The notes below the pieces were generated by a model. That model saw nothing but the letters and a program-made list of their open reading frames with translations, had not been told where the DNA came from and did no database searches. A DNA stretch of 64,000 bases from Tateyamaria sp947503385 (GTDB lineage Bacteria > Pseudomonadota > Alphaproteobacteria > Rhodobacterales > Rhodobacteraceae), in assembly GCF_051195235.1 (NCBI RefSeq), contig NZ_JBNFZM010000005.1, forward strand, positions 186,001 through 250,000. Direction: 5' to 3'. The translations under genes were made by a program, and so were the position numbers. Below, in pieces: positions 34,459 through 43,888 of the stretch (position 1 is the first letter of the stretch; each line of letters starts with the position of its first letter).

Positions 34459-35166
34459 ATGGCCTACGTCCTCCATTATGCGCCCGACAACGCCTCGATC
34501 ATCGTGCGGATGACGCTCGAAGAGCTGGGCGTGCCCTATCGCACCGCGCTGGTGGACCGCGCGGCACAGGCACAGGCAAGTGCGGCCTACCGCGCCATCA
34601 ATCCCGCCGGTCTGATTCCTGCGCTTGAGACCCCGGAAGGCACCCTATTCGAGACAGCCGCCATCCTGCTGTGGCTGACCGAAACGCACCGCGCCATGGC
34701 CCCACAACCGGGCGACGCAGACCGGGCGGCCTTCCTCAAATGGCTGTTTTTCACCTCGAACACGGTGCACGCGCACCTGCGTATGCTGTTCTATCCGGCC
34801 AAATATGTAGGGCCGGACCCCGACGCGCAGGCCAACCTGCGCGCGCAGATCACCCGGCACAGCGCGCCCGACATGACGCTGCCCAAGGGTCTTGACCTGC
34901 TCGACCGGTACATTGCGGACCATCCCGAGCACGCGGCACCTTCTGTCCTGCACTACTACATCGCCGCCATCCTGCGATGGTGCGGCATCTACCCCGAGGG
35001 CCAGACCGTATGGTTCGACATCACGCGCTGGCCTGCGCTGCACAGCATGGCCGAGGCGCTCGAAACCCGCGCCGCCGTTCATGCCGTGCAGGCCGCCGAA
35101 GGTCTTGGCCCCACCCCGTTCACCGCGCCCCGGCGCCCCAATCCGCCCGAAGGGATAGCGCTTTAG
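34459..35166 (+). CDS. Glutathione S-transferase family protein
   Basis: This 235-residue protein has an N-terminal thioredoxin-fold domain (YVLHYAPDNASIIVRMTLEELGVPYRTALVDR, then NPAGLIPALETPEGTLFETAAILLWL), whose P-A-L and E-T/S motifs bind the gamma-glutamyl part of glutathione. A helical C-terminal domain follows. Substrate is unknown. It lies 3 nt before sdaA and is likely translated from the same message. Confidence 0.9.
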   Translation: MAYVLHYAPDNASIIVRMTLEELGVPYRTALVDRAAQAQASAAYRAINPAGLIPALETPEGTLFETAAILLWLTETHRAMAPQPGDADRAAFLKWLFFTSNTVHAHLRMLFYPAKYVGPDPDAQANLRAQITRHSAPDMTLPKGLDLLDRYIADHPEHAAPSVLHYYIAAILRWCGIYPEGQTVWFDITRWPALHSMAEALETRAAVHAVQAAEGLGPTPFTAPRRPNPPEGIAL

Positions 35167-35169
35167 CCC

Positions 35170-36543
35170 ATGTTTCTCTCTGTTTTTGAAATGTTCAAGG
35201 TCGGCATCGGTCCGTCCTCGTCCCACACGATGGGGCCTATGGTGGCTGCGGCGCGCTTTCTCGACATGATGCGCGGGTCACCCTTCCAGTTTGCGGGTGT
35301 GCGCGCCTCTCTCCATGGCTCGCTTGCGTTTACCGGCGTCGGCCATGCAACGGACCGGGCCACGATCCTTGGGCTGGCGGGCTTTGTGCCCGATAGCTAC
35401 GATCACGAACGGGCCGAAGCGGTGCTAGCCAAACTCGCCGAAACCCGTCAATTGCATCCCGACGGCCTGCCACCCTTGCACTTTGACCCCAAAACCGATC
35501 TCGTCTTTGACTATGATACCGCCCTGACCGGACACGCCAACGGCATGATCCTGATGGCCACGGACGCGCAAGGCGACGTAACCCTGCGGCAGGTGTTCTA
35601 TTCCATCGGCGGTGGTTTCGTCATGACCGAAGAAGAACTGGCCGCGGGCAAGGCGACCGATGAGGGCGCGCCGGTCCCCTTCCCGTTCAAGACCGCTGCC
35701 GAGATGCTGGAGATGTCCCAAGCCTCGGGCAAATCCATCGCCGAGATGAAGCGCGCCAACGAAGTGTCGCGCAACGGCGACCCACATCTGAAATCCGGCA
35801 CCAAACGGCTGTGGCAAGTGATGAACGATTGTATCAACCGCGGTTTGACGACGGACGGCACCCTGCCCGGCGGTCTGATGGTCAAGCGGCGCGCCAAGGG
35901 GATCCATGACAAGCTCTTGGAAGAGCGCGGCATGAACCTGACCGCACCGCACACCATCAACGACTGGATGAGTGTCTATGCCATGGCGGTGAACGAAGAG
36001 AACGCGGCAGGCGGGCAAGTCGTCACGGCCCCCACCAATGGCGCGGCGGGCGTGCTGCCCGCAACGCTGCGCTATTACCTCGACCACGTACCGGGCGCGT
36101 CCGAGGCCCATATCGAGGATTTTTTGCTGACCGCCGCCGCCATCGGCGGGCTGGTCAAGTACAACGCGTCGATCTCTGGTGCCGAAGCGGGGTGTCAGGC
36201 CGAGGTCGGCAGCGCCGCCGCTATGGCCGCAGCCGGGCTTTGCGCCGTGATGGGCGGCACACCCGCCCAGATCGAAAACGCGGCCGAGATTGCGCTGGAA
36301 CATCACCTCGGTATGACGTGCGATCCCGTGCGCGGACTGGTGCAGGTGCCCTGTATCGAGCGCAACGGGCTGGGCGCGATCAAGGCCGTGTCTGCCGCCT
36401 CTCTTGCCCTGCGCGGCGACGGCACGCATCTGGTGCCGCTTGATGCCTGCATCGAGACGATGCGCCAGACCGGTGCGGATATGAGCGAGAAGTACAAGGA
36501 GACGTCGCTGGGGGGCCTTGCTGTCAACGTGCCCAACTGCTGA
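35170..36543 (+). CDS. sdaA: L-serine ammonia-lyase (single-chain, iron-sulfur type)
   Basis: This 457-residue enzyme deaminates L-serine to pyruvate and ammonia. It starts MFLSVFEMFKVGIGPSSSHTMGPM, the beta-domain signature. The alpha domain carries VVTAPTNGAAGVLPATLRYY and the cluster cysteines in GAEAGCQAEVGSAAAMAAAG, EHHLGMTCDPVRGLVQVPCIERN and the C-terminal NVPNC, whose last cysteine occupies the active site in this family. The length is normal for fused-chain forms. Confidence 0.97.
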   Translation: MFLSVFEMFKVGIGPSSSHTMGPMVAAARFLDMMRGSPFQFAGVRASLHGSLAFTGVGHATDRATILGLAGFVPDSYDHERAEAVLAKLAETRQLHPDGLPPLHFDPKTDLVFDYDTALTGHANGMILMATDAQGDVTLRQVFYSIGGGFVMTEEELAAGKATDEGAPVPFPFKTAAEMLEMSQASGKSIAEMKRANEVSRNGDPHLKSGTKRLWQVMNDCINRGLTTDGTLPGGLMVKRRAKGIHDKLLEERGMNLTAPHTINDWMSVYAMAVNEENAAGGQVVTAPTNGAAGVLPATLRYYLDHVPGASEAHIEDFLLTAAAIGGLVKYNASISGAEAGCQAEVGSAAAMAAAGLCAVMGGTPAQIENAAEIALEHHLGMTCDPVRGLVQVPCIERNGLGAIKAVSAASLALRGDGTHLVPLDACIETMRQTGADMSEKYKETSLGGLAVNVPNC

Positions 36544-36560
36544 TCATCGCGAGGCGAATG

Positions 36561-37571
36561 TCACGGGCCGCTGTTGCCCGTTCCAACAGCGCCTTGCGAC
36601 TGGCTGAGCGGTTTTTGCTTTTTCTTCGCGCCTCGCGGCTCACGTACCGGTGACACACTGCGACTGCGATCACCGGCGTGAATGCGCTTCACTCCGGGCG
36701 TCACGTCGCCCTTTTTGTTATATTGCATGAGGGTTTCGAGATACTCGGCGTCAAAGGCCTGACTGCCGACAGAATGGCGGCGCTTGTAGTTGGGGTTCAC
36801 ATGCCTCACCAGACCGTTCCGCTGATTTTTGGCCAAGTTTCGTTCTGCCTCGCCGGTGTCCAGGTAGGCCTGTGGCACTGCGCCGGGTGAAAAGGTGGAT
36901 GTCGGACGGGCAACGGCATTCAGTGTCGTTTCGATTGCCCGGGCCGTCATGGAGTGAATCACATTCTCCACCGTCCCACCGGCCTGAAACATGCTCTGGA
37001 TATGTTTCAGCGTTTCCTTGTCACGGAAGATGTGAAACGCAGCCATACTTTCCTGTTTGGGTCCGGACCGCTTGGTGGTGTGCTGGGTGACTTCGGGTTC
37101 TACCGGGTCCGGATCGCTTGGCTCCGGCAACTCTTTTTCACCAAAATAGGTTTCCTCGGAGCGCACTGTCATGGTCGACAGGCGGGCATTGGATACGACC
37201 TGCAGAAATGCCTTCAACTCCTGCCCCAGTTCATGCGCAGCCCCGACATGCAGGCTGCTGGATATCAGGACTTCCCAGTATCCGGTAAAAAGATGATACG
37301 TCATGCCCGTCGAAAACAGTTCGTCCTGCCCGGACTCTAGCCGTCGCCACGACCCTTCAAACCCCTTTTTGCCACGCGGACCACCCAACAGTCCAATGTG
37401 CCTGTCAGCAACCGGCTTGGCCTTGTTCTTTTCAGTGCCGGGGTTGTCAAACACACTGTCAGGATCGTTCGCGAATTCGGTCAGGCGCCTTCGGGCAAGG
37501 TCGGCACCCAGTTCATAGGCCGTGTTGTAGTAGGCATAGGGATCGCTGTCGGGCCGACCGGGATGCGGCAT
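36561..37571 (-). CDS. Protein of unknown function, lower-GC orphan
   Basis: This 336-residue protein does not match any family I recognise. It has no signal peptide or membrane helix. Visible features are YAYYNTAYELGADLARRRL near the start, a hydrophobic central part (YHLFTGYWEVLISSSLHVGAAHEL) and a repeated helix-forming stretch (AAFHIFRDKETLKHIQSMFQ). The C-terminal tail is strongly basic and Ser/Arg-rich (SRSVSPVREPRGAKKKQ). Base composition is visibly less GC-rich than its neighbours, which suggests transfer. AGGGA precedes the ATG at 37571. It is convergent with sdaA and divergent from the DMT gene. Confidence 0.6.
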   Translation of the reverse strand: MPHPGRPDSDPYAYYNTAYELGADLARRRLTEFANDPDSVFDNPGTEKNKAKPVADRHIGLLGGPRGKKGFEGSWRRLESGQDELFSTGMTYHLFTGYWEVLISSSLHVGAAHELGQELKAFLQVVSNARLSTMTVRSEETYFGEKELPEPSDPDPVEPEVTQHTTKRSGPKQESMAAFHIFRDKETLKHIQSMFQAGGTVENVIHSMTARAIETTLNAVARPTSTFSPGAVPQAYLDTGEAERNLAKNQRNGLVRHVNPNYKRRHSVGSQAFDAEYLETLMQYNKKGDVTPGVKRIHAGDRSRSVSPVREPRGAKKKQKPLSQSQGAVGTGNSGP

Positions 37572-37766
37572 CAAATGTTCCCTTTTGAAAAAGCCGGTAT
37601 GCAAAACAATCCACACACCAGAGGTGCCGGGGAAATAATCCCGGTCACTACCTACGGTGGAATGGACGCCAGATGTTTGTCAAGCACAACCCGATGACGT
37701 CAGATAGCGTCAGTTCGCTCGCAATGGCCTGTTGTCAAACCCGCGATATCGGGTAGCGTGCGCCCC

Positions 37767-38684
37767 ATGTCCCAAGACCGGCCCCTGTTGGGCGTTATAC
37801 TCATGCTCGGCTTTTGCATCGTGGCTCCGATGGGGGACGCGGTGGCGAAACTGCTGGGGCAATCGGTGCCGCTGGGACAGCTTTTGTTCATCCGCTTTGC
37901 GGTACAGGCGCTGGTGCTGATCCCGCTTGTCTGGGCCACGCGGCGCATGTGGCGGATGCAGGGCCGCGTGCTGCGCCTGACCGTGCTGCGCACCGTTCTG
38001 CATATCTTTGGCATCGGGGCGATGTTCTCGGCCCTGCAATACCTGCCGCTTGCGGATGCGGTGGCCATCGCCTTTGTCATGCCGTTCCTGATGCTGCTGC
38101 TGGGCAAATTCGTGCTGGGCGAAGAGGTCGGCGCGCGCCGCCTTTGGGCCTGTGTTGTGGGGTTTGTCGGCACGCTCATGGTCGTTCAGCCCAGCTTTGT
38201 TGAGGTGGGCTGGCCCGCTCTTCTGCCGCTGGTTGTGGCCGTCAACTTCTCGGTTTTCATGCTTGTCACGCGCCAGATTGCCAAGGAAACGGACCCCGTC
38301 GGTCTACAGGCGGTCAGCGGTGTCATGGCGGTGGTGATCATGGGACCGCTCCTGCTGCTCACGCAGTCGAGCGGCATCTTTGCCCTGACGCTCAAGACGC
38401 CGACCGGTCTGGAATGGAGCCTGCTGCTCGCCATTGGGTTGCTGGGCACGCTGGCGCATCTGCTGATGACGTGGTCGCTGCGCTATGCGCCCTCGGCCAC
38501 GCTCGCACCGATGCAGTACCTCGAAATCCCGGTGGCGACGATCATTGGGTTGATCGTTTTTTCCGACTTTCCCAATGGCTTGGCGTTGGCCGGTATTCTC
38601 ATCACGATTGCGGCGGGTTTGTATATTGTCCTGCGCGAGCGGGCCATCGCCCGGATAGAGGCGCGGACACCAGCGCCTGTATAA
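37767..38684 (+). CDS. DMT-superfamily (EamA) transporter
   Basis: This 305-residue protein has ten predicted transmembrane helices in two EamA repeats, typical of drug/metabolite exporters. The first repeat holds MGDAVAKLLGQSVPLGQLLFIRF and LADAVAIAFVMPFLMLLLG, the second LRYAPSATLAPMQYLEIPVA and ITIAAGLYIVLRER. Substrate unknown. The ATG at 37767 is used (a GTG 9 nt upstream is possible). Its last 83 nt overlap the convergent thiamine pyrophosphokinase gene. Confidence 0.88.
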   Translation: MSQDRPLLGVILMLGFCIVAPMGDAVAKLLGQSVPLGQLLFIRFAVQALVLIPLVWATRRMWRMQGRVLRLTVLRTVLHIFGIGAMFSALQYLPLADAVAIAFVMPFLMLLLGKFVLGEEVGARRLWACVVGFVGTLMVVQPSFVEVGWPALLPLVVAVNFSVFMLVTRQIAKETDPVGLQAVSGVMAVVIMGPLLLLTQSSGIFALTLKTPTGLEWSLLLAIGLLGTLAHLLMTWSLRYAPSATLAPMQYLEIPVATIIGLIVFSDFPNGLALAGILITIAAGLYIVLRERAIARIEARTPAPV

Positions 38685-39321
38685 CGGCATCCAGCTGCGC
38701 CCGTGGCACCATCACCAGCATATGCGGCGCGTCCACCTCGATCCGGATCGGGCCAAGCGCCGCATTGGACGTGCCGATTTGCGTCAGCGGACCGAATTGC
38801 AGACCATCAATGGGCCACTTCAATCCTTGGGATGTGCCCTGCACCGGTCCCAGTGGGAACAGCGACACCACGTCCTCCGCTTGGGTCGGTAAGTTCAGCG
38901 TGCGGGGGCAGAGAAAGGTCAACTCAGTCTCGCCGATCAGGATGCAAGGCCGATCGGGGTACTTGGTCAAGACGTAGAGCACGGCGAGTTGGTGATCGAG
39001 CCGCGCGCCGGTGAACCCCACCGCCAAAACCAAGGGCGCGCTGATGTTGCGCAAAGCCTTGTCGAAATCCGTGCTGTTCTGTTCCGCGATGTGATGCAGC
39101 CGGTCGGGCGGCAACGCATGGCGCAATTTGCCCGGCAGACTGTCGAAATCACCGATCACAGCGGCCAGATCAATGCCCGCTTGCAGCGCAAGCGCCGCGC
39201 CCCCGTCTGCCGCGACGCAAGTCGGCGCACGCGCAACGGTGTCCAATACCATCGATGCCGACGCATTGCCGCCGCCTACGAGCGTAACGGGTTCATTTTT
39301 GTGAACAATGCTTGTGATCAT
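38602..39321 (-). CDS. Thiamine pyrophosphokinase
   Basis: This 239-residue enzyme converts thiamine to thiamine diphosphate. The N-terminal Rossmann-like half has ADGGAALALQAGIDLAAVIGDFDS and the STDFDKAL motif, both typical of TPK catalytic loops. GARLDHQLAVLYVL and the beta-rich C-terminal half (LGPVQGTSQGLKWPIDGL) complete the fold. The last 27 codons lie in DNA that also codes for the end of the DMT exporter on the other strand. A thiamine-related cargo for that exporter would be speculation. Confidence 0.88.
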   Translation of the reverse strand: MITSIVHKNEPVTLVGGGNASASMVLDTVARAPTCVAADGGAALALQAGIDLAAVIGDFDSLPGKLRHALPPDRLHHIAEQNSTDFDKALRNISAPLVLAVGFTGARLDHQLAVLYVLTKYPDRPCILIGETELTFLCPRTLNLPTQAEDVVSLFPLGPVQGTSQGLKWPIDGLQFGPLTQIGTSNAALGPIRIEVDAPHMLVMVPRAQLDAVIQALVSAPLSGRWPARAGQYTNPPQS

Positions 39322-39459
39322 CCGGCTTTAATGCATTTTTGAGAAACAAATCACAATGTCGCCTCGAAATGATACCGTACCCGGCACAGATTCGGGCCGC
39401 TTTGGTCCGCAGTTCAGCTCTATAGAAATTGTCGAAAATCGGCAGAGGATGAGCATCCG

Positions 39460-41676
39460 ATGATGAGTAATAATAAAATTTTGACAGTATCCTACGGCAC
39501 ATTCTCGTGCACGTTGGAGGGATTTGACGACAGTTTTGGCACGATGAAGGCGATTGCGGAGTATTTTCGCGATCTGGCTGCCGATGACAGGTATTTCGGT
39601 GCCGAACCCCCGCAACCCGATGCCGAGATGTTGGCCCGTATTGCCGAACGTGAGATTTCCCGCCGCGTGGAAGCGCGCGAGCAGGAAGGCCGCATTGTCC
39701 TGAGCGCGGAGCCAGAGGCCGCCGCCCCCGCGGCGATCACCGTGGCCGATGTGGTTGCTGACGCGCCCGAGGTCGTCGCGCCCGAACCGCAAGAGGCAAA
39801 AACCGATCAGCCTGAACCTGCCGTGCAGGCTCAGACCGCGCCGGAGGTTGAAGACGTCATTGTCGACGCACCGGTCACGGATACCGAAGAGACGGTCGAA
39901 GATGCGGACACTGACGCCGCCTTTGACATGGATTCGCTCTCCGCAGCGCTGGATGCTTCGGACGAGGCGGACGCCACCGCAGAAGACGAGCCCACTGCCG
40001 CGCTCTCTGACGATGCCACCAACGACGACCTGCCCAAAGACGCAGTGACCGCGGATGCCACCGGCGACACGGACGACCTCGATGCGCTGATGGCCGATGT
40101 GGATACGGACGCGGACGAAACACCCGATGACAGCGCCGAAGCCTTCTTTGCCGACACCACTGCCGATGTGGCCGAAGGTGAAAACGAGGATGCCGCGCCC
40201 GCCATGATCGAAGCCGAAGAGGTGGTGGACACGCCAGAAGCGCCCGCCCCCGATAGCATCGCGGCCAAGCTGCAACGCATTCGCGCCGTCGTCAGCCAAA
40301 GCAAGGAAGACGGGCTAGATGATGACATGTTCGAAGACGAACATGCCGAAGCCTTTGCCGCGACTGACGAAACCGACATCGACATCCCCGAAGATTACCC
40401 AGCCGAAGCAGAGGTCGGGGAGACCCTTGCCGATGCCCGCGCAACCTTTGAGGCTGCTGCGGACGCGGATGATTCGGTCGAGGCCGTGACGGACGAAGAC
40501 GCGGATGACGAAATTTCCGACATCCTCGCACGGTATGATGCCGACACATCGGACGCAGCCGACGCGTTGGCCGAGGCTCCGCAGGACGTGATCGAAGAAG
40601 ATGACGCAGGCATCGACAGCCTTGCCGCCGATCTCGACATCGACACAGCGGACAGCGGCGCCGCCGAAAACCTCTTTGGCGCTGACATGGACGATGACAT
40701 CGACGACGAGATCGAGGATGAGGTCGCCGAGACGGATGCAACCGACACACCGTCACCGCGGCGCGCCCGCATCATCAAGGTCAAGCGCGCCGATATCGAC
40801 GCCGCCCTCGCCCAAGGTCATATCGAAGAGATTGAGGACGAAGAAGAGGCCACCGCCGTCTCGTCCCTGTCCGAAGAGGAAGAAGCCGAGTTGCAGGCCG
40901 AACTGGCTGCGGTTGCCGCCGAACTGCCTGAAACAGACGCCGATGATCTGAGCGATCTGCAACAGATGGACGATGCCTCGGCGGTCGGTTCCATGGCAGA
41001 GGACGCACAGGAGATGCCCGTGGCCGACGCGGATGTCTCTCGCCTGATGGCCGAAGCCGACAGCCAAATGGAAGAGCCCGAAGGCTCGCGTCGCCGCAAC
41101 GCGTTCCAGCACCTCAAGGCCGCTGTCATGGCGAAAAAGGCGGATGCTGGGATCGGCGACGACACCATCAAGGACGAAGGCGCGTTCCGTTCCGATCTGG
41201 CCTCCGTCGTGGTGCCGCGCCGTCCCGCGGCCTCCGGCACACGCGACGCCCGCCCCGCAGCAGAGCGGCCTGCCCCTCTGAAGCTCGTGGCCGAGCAGCG
41301 CGTCGACCTAGAAGGTGCGGCCCCAAGCGGCCCGGTGCGCCCGCGCCGCATCGCCCAAGCCGAAGAACCCGCCGCGATCGACACTGCCGATGGCAGCTTT
41401 GCCGACTATGCCGCCGACATGGGCGCGCACAGCCTGCCCGATCTGCTCGAAGCTGCGGCAAGCTATCTCAGCTTTGTCGAAGGGCACGACCAGTTCTCGC
41501 GCCCGCAGCTGATGACCAAGGTGCGTCAGGTAGAGAAAGAGGACTTCAGCCGCGAAGACGGGCTGCGCTCTTTTGGCCAGCTTCTGCGCGCGGGCAAGAT
41601 CGAAAAGCGCAAGGGTGGTCGGTTCACCGTCACCAGCGACATCGGTTACCGCCCGGACGAACGCGCCGCAGGCTGA
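39460..41676 (+). CDS. Large acidic protein of unknown function with conserved ends
   Basis: This 738-residue cytoplasmic protein has an ordered N-terminal ~80 residues (ILTVSYGTFSCTLEGFDDSF, TMKAIAEYFRDLAADDRYFG). A very long, low-complexity acidic middle (roughly 85-480, dominated by Asp, Glu and Ala) includes short KVKRADIDAALAQGHIEE-type helices. The C-terminal ~80 residues look like a small winged-helix-type domain (FVEGHDQFSRPQLMTKVRQV, FGQLLRAGKIEKRKGGRFTV). I know it only as a type seen in Rhodobacterales and have no function. It has its own terminator. Confidence 0.8.
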   Translation: MMSNNKILTVSYGTFSCTLEGFDDSFGTMKAIAEYFRDLAADDRYFGAEPPQPDAEMLARIAEREISRRVEAREQEGRIVLSAEPEAAAPAAITVADVVADAPEVVAPEPQEAKTDQPEPAVQAQTAPEVEDVIVDAPVTDTEETVEDADTDAAFDMDSLSAALDASDEADATAEDEPTAALSDDATNDDLPKDAVTADATGDTDDLDALMADVDTDADETPDDSAEAFFADTTADVAEGENEDAAPAMIEAEEVVDTPEAPAPDSIAAKLQRIRAVVSQSKEDGLDDDMFEDEHAEAFAATDETDIDIPEDYPAEAEVGETLADARATFEAAADADDSVEAVTDEDADDEISDILARYDADTSDAADALAEAPQDVIEEDDAGIDSLAADLDIDTADSGAAENLFGADMDDDIDDEIEDEVAETDATDTPSPRRARIIKVKRADIDAALAQGHIEEIEDEEEATAVSSLSEEEEAELQAELAAVAAELPETDADDLSDLQQMDDASAVGSMAEDAQEMPVADADVSRLMAEADSQMEEPEGSRRRNAFQHLKAAVMAKKADAGIGDDTIKDEGAFRSDLASVVVPRRPAASGTRDARPAAERPAPLKLVAEQRVDLEGAAPSGPVRPRRIAQAEEPAAIDTADGSFADYAADMGAHSLPDLLEAAASYLSFVEGHDQFSRPQLMTKVRQVEKEDFSREDGLRSFGQLLRAGKIEKRKGGRFTVTSDIGYRPDERAAG

Positions 41677-41698
41677 ACCACGATCCGCACATGGAACA

Positions 41699-41728
41699 GG
41701 GCGGTGCATTCCGGTGCGCCGCCCTTTT
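41699..41728 (+). terminator. Terminator of the acidic protein gene
   Basis: Stem GGGCGGTGCA with TGCGCCGCCC (10 bp, one G-T pair), loop TTCCGG, then TTTT. It starts 23 nt after the stop. Confidence 0.8.
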
Positions 41729-41748
41729 GCGTTCCGGACCAGCCCCGG

Positions 41749-41964
41749 TCACGCATCCGGATCAGGCTGCCCAATTCCCTTGAAAATGAACTTGAGCGGG
41801 ATCGCCCAGATCACGCCAAGACCCACGTATATGGCGAGTTCCAGCAGGATCGACGGACGCTCGAACAGCGCAACAAGGCTCACTGCCGCCATGATGTAGA
41901 GCGGCAGCCCAACAATCAGGATGAGCAGTGCTAGCCGCTTGCGGGTCTTGTAACGCAACGCCAT
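41749..41964 (-). CDS. DUF2842 small membrane protein
   Basis: This 71-residue protein begins MALRYKTRKRLALLILIVGL and has two transmembrane helices separated by FERPSILLEL, ending KFIFKGIGQPDP. That layout matches DUF2842, a small alphaproteobacterial family of unknown function. It lies 11 bp after purA in the same direction. Confidence 0.85.
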   Translation of the reverse strand: MALRYKTRKRLALLILIVGLPLYIMAAVSLVALFERPSILLELAIYVGLGVIWAIPLKFIFKGIGQPDPDA

Positions 41965-41975
41965 TGGCGCGCTCC

Positions 41976-43268
41976 TCAGTCAGCAAAGGGATCGCGGACC
42001 AGGATTGTGTCTTCCCGCTCCGGCGAGGTGGAAAGTAGCGCGACCGGACAGTCGATCAACTCCTCAACCCGCCGTACATATTTGATCGCATTGGCCGGCA
42101 AGTCGGCCCAGCTGCGCGCCCCTTCGGTGGATTCGCTCCACCCCGGCATCTCTTCGTAGATCGGTGTGCAACGCGCCTGCTGATCGGCCGCGGTGGGTAG
42201 GTAATCCATCCGCACCCCGTCCAGCATGTAGCCCACACAAATCTTCAGCGTCTCGAACCCGTCAAGCACATCCAGCTTGGTCAGCGAAATGCCGTTCACG
42301 CCAGAGGTCGCACAGGTCTGCCGCACAAGGCAGGCATCAAACCACCCACAGCGCCGCTTGCGCCCGGTTGTGGTGCCAAATTCATGCCCACGCTCCCCCA
42401 GCCGCTGCCCGTCCGCATCCTCAAGCTCGGTCGGAAACGGCCCCTCGCCCACACGGGTGGTATACGCCTTTACGATGCCCAGCACAAAATCGATGCTGCC
42501 GGGGCCCATGCCAACCCCGGTCGCGGCCTGCCCCGCAATCACATTCGACGAGGTGACAAACGGATAGGTGCCAAAATCAATGTCCAGCAGCGCCCCTTGC
42601 GCCCCTTCGAACAGGATGCGCTTGCCCGCCTTGCGCGCCTCATTCATCACCTTCCAGACCGGCGCGGCATAGTCCAGAATGGCAGGAGCAACCTCCGCCA
42701 GCTTGGCGATCAGCGCATCACGGTCAACCGGCTCCAGCCCAAGACCCCGCCGCAACGCATCGTGATGCACCAACGCCCGGTCCACCCGCAACTCCAGCGT
42801 CGCCTGATCGGCAAGGTCCGCCACGCGCACGACGCGCCGCCCGACCTTGTCCTCGTAGCACGGCCCGATGCCCCGGCCTGTCGTCCCGATCTTGGCGACA
42901 GAATTTTGCGCCTCGCGCGCCCGGTCCAACTCGCCATGGATGGGCAGGATGAGCGGGGTGTTCTCGGCAACCATCAACGTTTCGGGTGTGATCTCCACAC
43001 CTTGCGCGCGCAATGTCTCGATCTCCGACACCAGATGCCACGGGTCCAGCACGACACCATTGCCGATCACGCTCAGCTTGCCGCCCCGCACCACACCCGA
43101 AGGCAGCGCGTGCAGCTTGTAGACCTCGCCATCGATGACCAGCGTGTGACCCGCGTTGTGGCCGCCCTGAAACCGGGCGATCACATCGGCCCGCTCGCTC
43201 AGCCAATCGACAATCTTGCCCTTGCCTTCGTCGCCCCACTGCGCGCCGACAACCACTACGTTGGCCAT
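41976..43268 (-). CDS. purA: Adenylosuccinate synthetase
   Basis: This 430-residue enzyme joins IMP and aspartate with GTP, the first committed step to AMP. It starts MANVVVVGAQWGDEGKGKIVDWL, with GGHNAGHTLV, TTGRGIGPCYEDKVGR, FEGAQGALLDIDFGTYPFVTSSN and GTTTGRKRRCGWFD. The ATG at 43268 matches the family start; the open frame upstream, through an intergenic repeat, is not coding-like. Confidence 0.97.
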   Translation of the reverse strand: MANVVVVGAQWGDEGKGKIVDWLSERADVIARFQGGHNAGHTLVIDGEVYKLHALPSGVVRGGKLSVIGNGVVLDPWHLVSEIETLRAQGVEITPETLMVAENTPLILPIHGELDRAREAQNSVAKIGTTGRGIGPCYEDKVGRRVVRVADLADQATLELRVDRALVHHDALRRGLGLEPVDRDALIAKLAEVAPAILDYAAPVWKVMNEARKAGKRILFEGAQGALLDIDFGTYPFVTSSNVIAGQAATGVGMGPGSIDFVLGIVKAYTTRVGEGPFPTELEDADGQRLGERGHEFGTTTGRKRRCGWFDACLVRQTCATSGVNGISLTKLDVLDGFETLKICVGYMLDGVRMDYLPTAADQQARCTPIYEEMPGWSESTEGARSWADLPANAIKYVRRVEELIDCPVALLSTSPEREDTILVRDPFAD

Positions 43269-43336
43269 GCTTGAGCCCTTTCGATGCAAACCCGCGCCGG
43301 TATAGCGGCACGGTGCTGGGACGCAAACCGATACTT

Positions 43337-43369
43337 CGTTTCTTCTGACCAAAAATACCACCCCCGGAG
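43337..43369 (-). repeat. Dispersed intergenic repeat, copy 1
   Basis: On the minus strand this reads CTCCGG then GGGTGGTATTTTTGGTCAGA then AGAAACG. It matches 62775-62808 with one substitution and one extra A. It lies between purA and the DUF6524-like gene, outside coding sequence. Confidence 0.8.
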
Positions 43370-43441
43370 GGTCCGGCGCTTGAACCATGCGCCGCGCTCC
43401 GCCATGACACGCCCCAAACGATCCAAACGGAGCCACGACAT

Positions 43442-43837
43442 ATGGGCTTTTTCCTGCGCTGGGTGTGCGCCCTTGGCCTTCTGGCCGCAACCTACAATCC
43501 AACCCAATACAACTATGTGGTCTGGGTCTCCGAATATGGCGGCGCGAACCTGTCTATCGCCGTGCTGATCGGGCTGCTGCTGATCGTGGGCTACATCATC
43601 TATCTGCGCGCCACGCTGCGCTCCATCGGAGCGTTCGGCATGGCGCTGGTACTGGCTCTGGTCGGCGCAATCCTCTGGGTGCTCTACGATGTGGGCCTGC
43701 TGTCGCTGGAAAACCGCAACCTCAACACGTGGATCGGCCTTGTTGCGCTGTCGCTTGTCCTCGGCATTGGCCTCAGCTGGAGCCTTGTGCGCCGTCGCCT
43801 CTCCGGTCAGGCGGACGTGGATGATATCGACGAATAA
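43442..43837 (+). CDS. DUF6524-like membrane protein
   Basis: This 131-residue protein has four transmembrane helices. It begins MGFFLRWVCALGLLAATYNP, where the TYNPTQYNYVVW segment after the first helix is distinctive. It ends with a short basic then acidic tail (VRRRLSGQADVDDIDE). I believe it belongs to DUF6524; function is unknown. It is divergent from purA and convergent with the nitrile hydratase operon. Confidence 0.75.
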   Translation: MGFFLRWVCALGLLAATYNPTQYNYVVWVSEYGGANLSIAVLIGLLLIVGYIIYLRATLRSIGAFGMALVLALVGAILWVLYDVGLLSLENRNLNTWIGLVALSLVLGIGLSWSLVRRRLSGQADVDDIDE

Positions 43838-43888
43838 GGGACGGTGGGCGGGGCGTCTTTGGCAAGGCCAAAGAGCGTCCGACCATCG

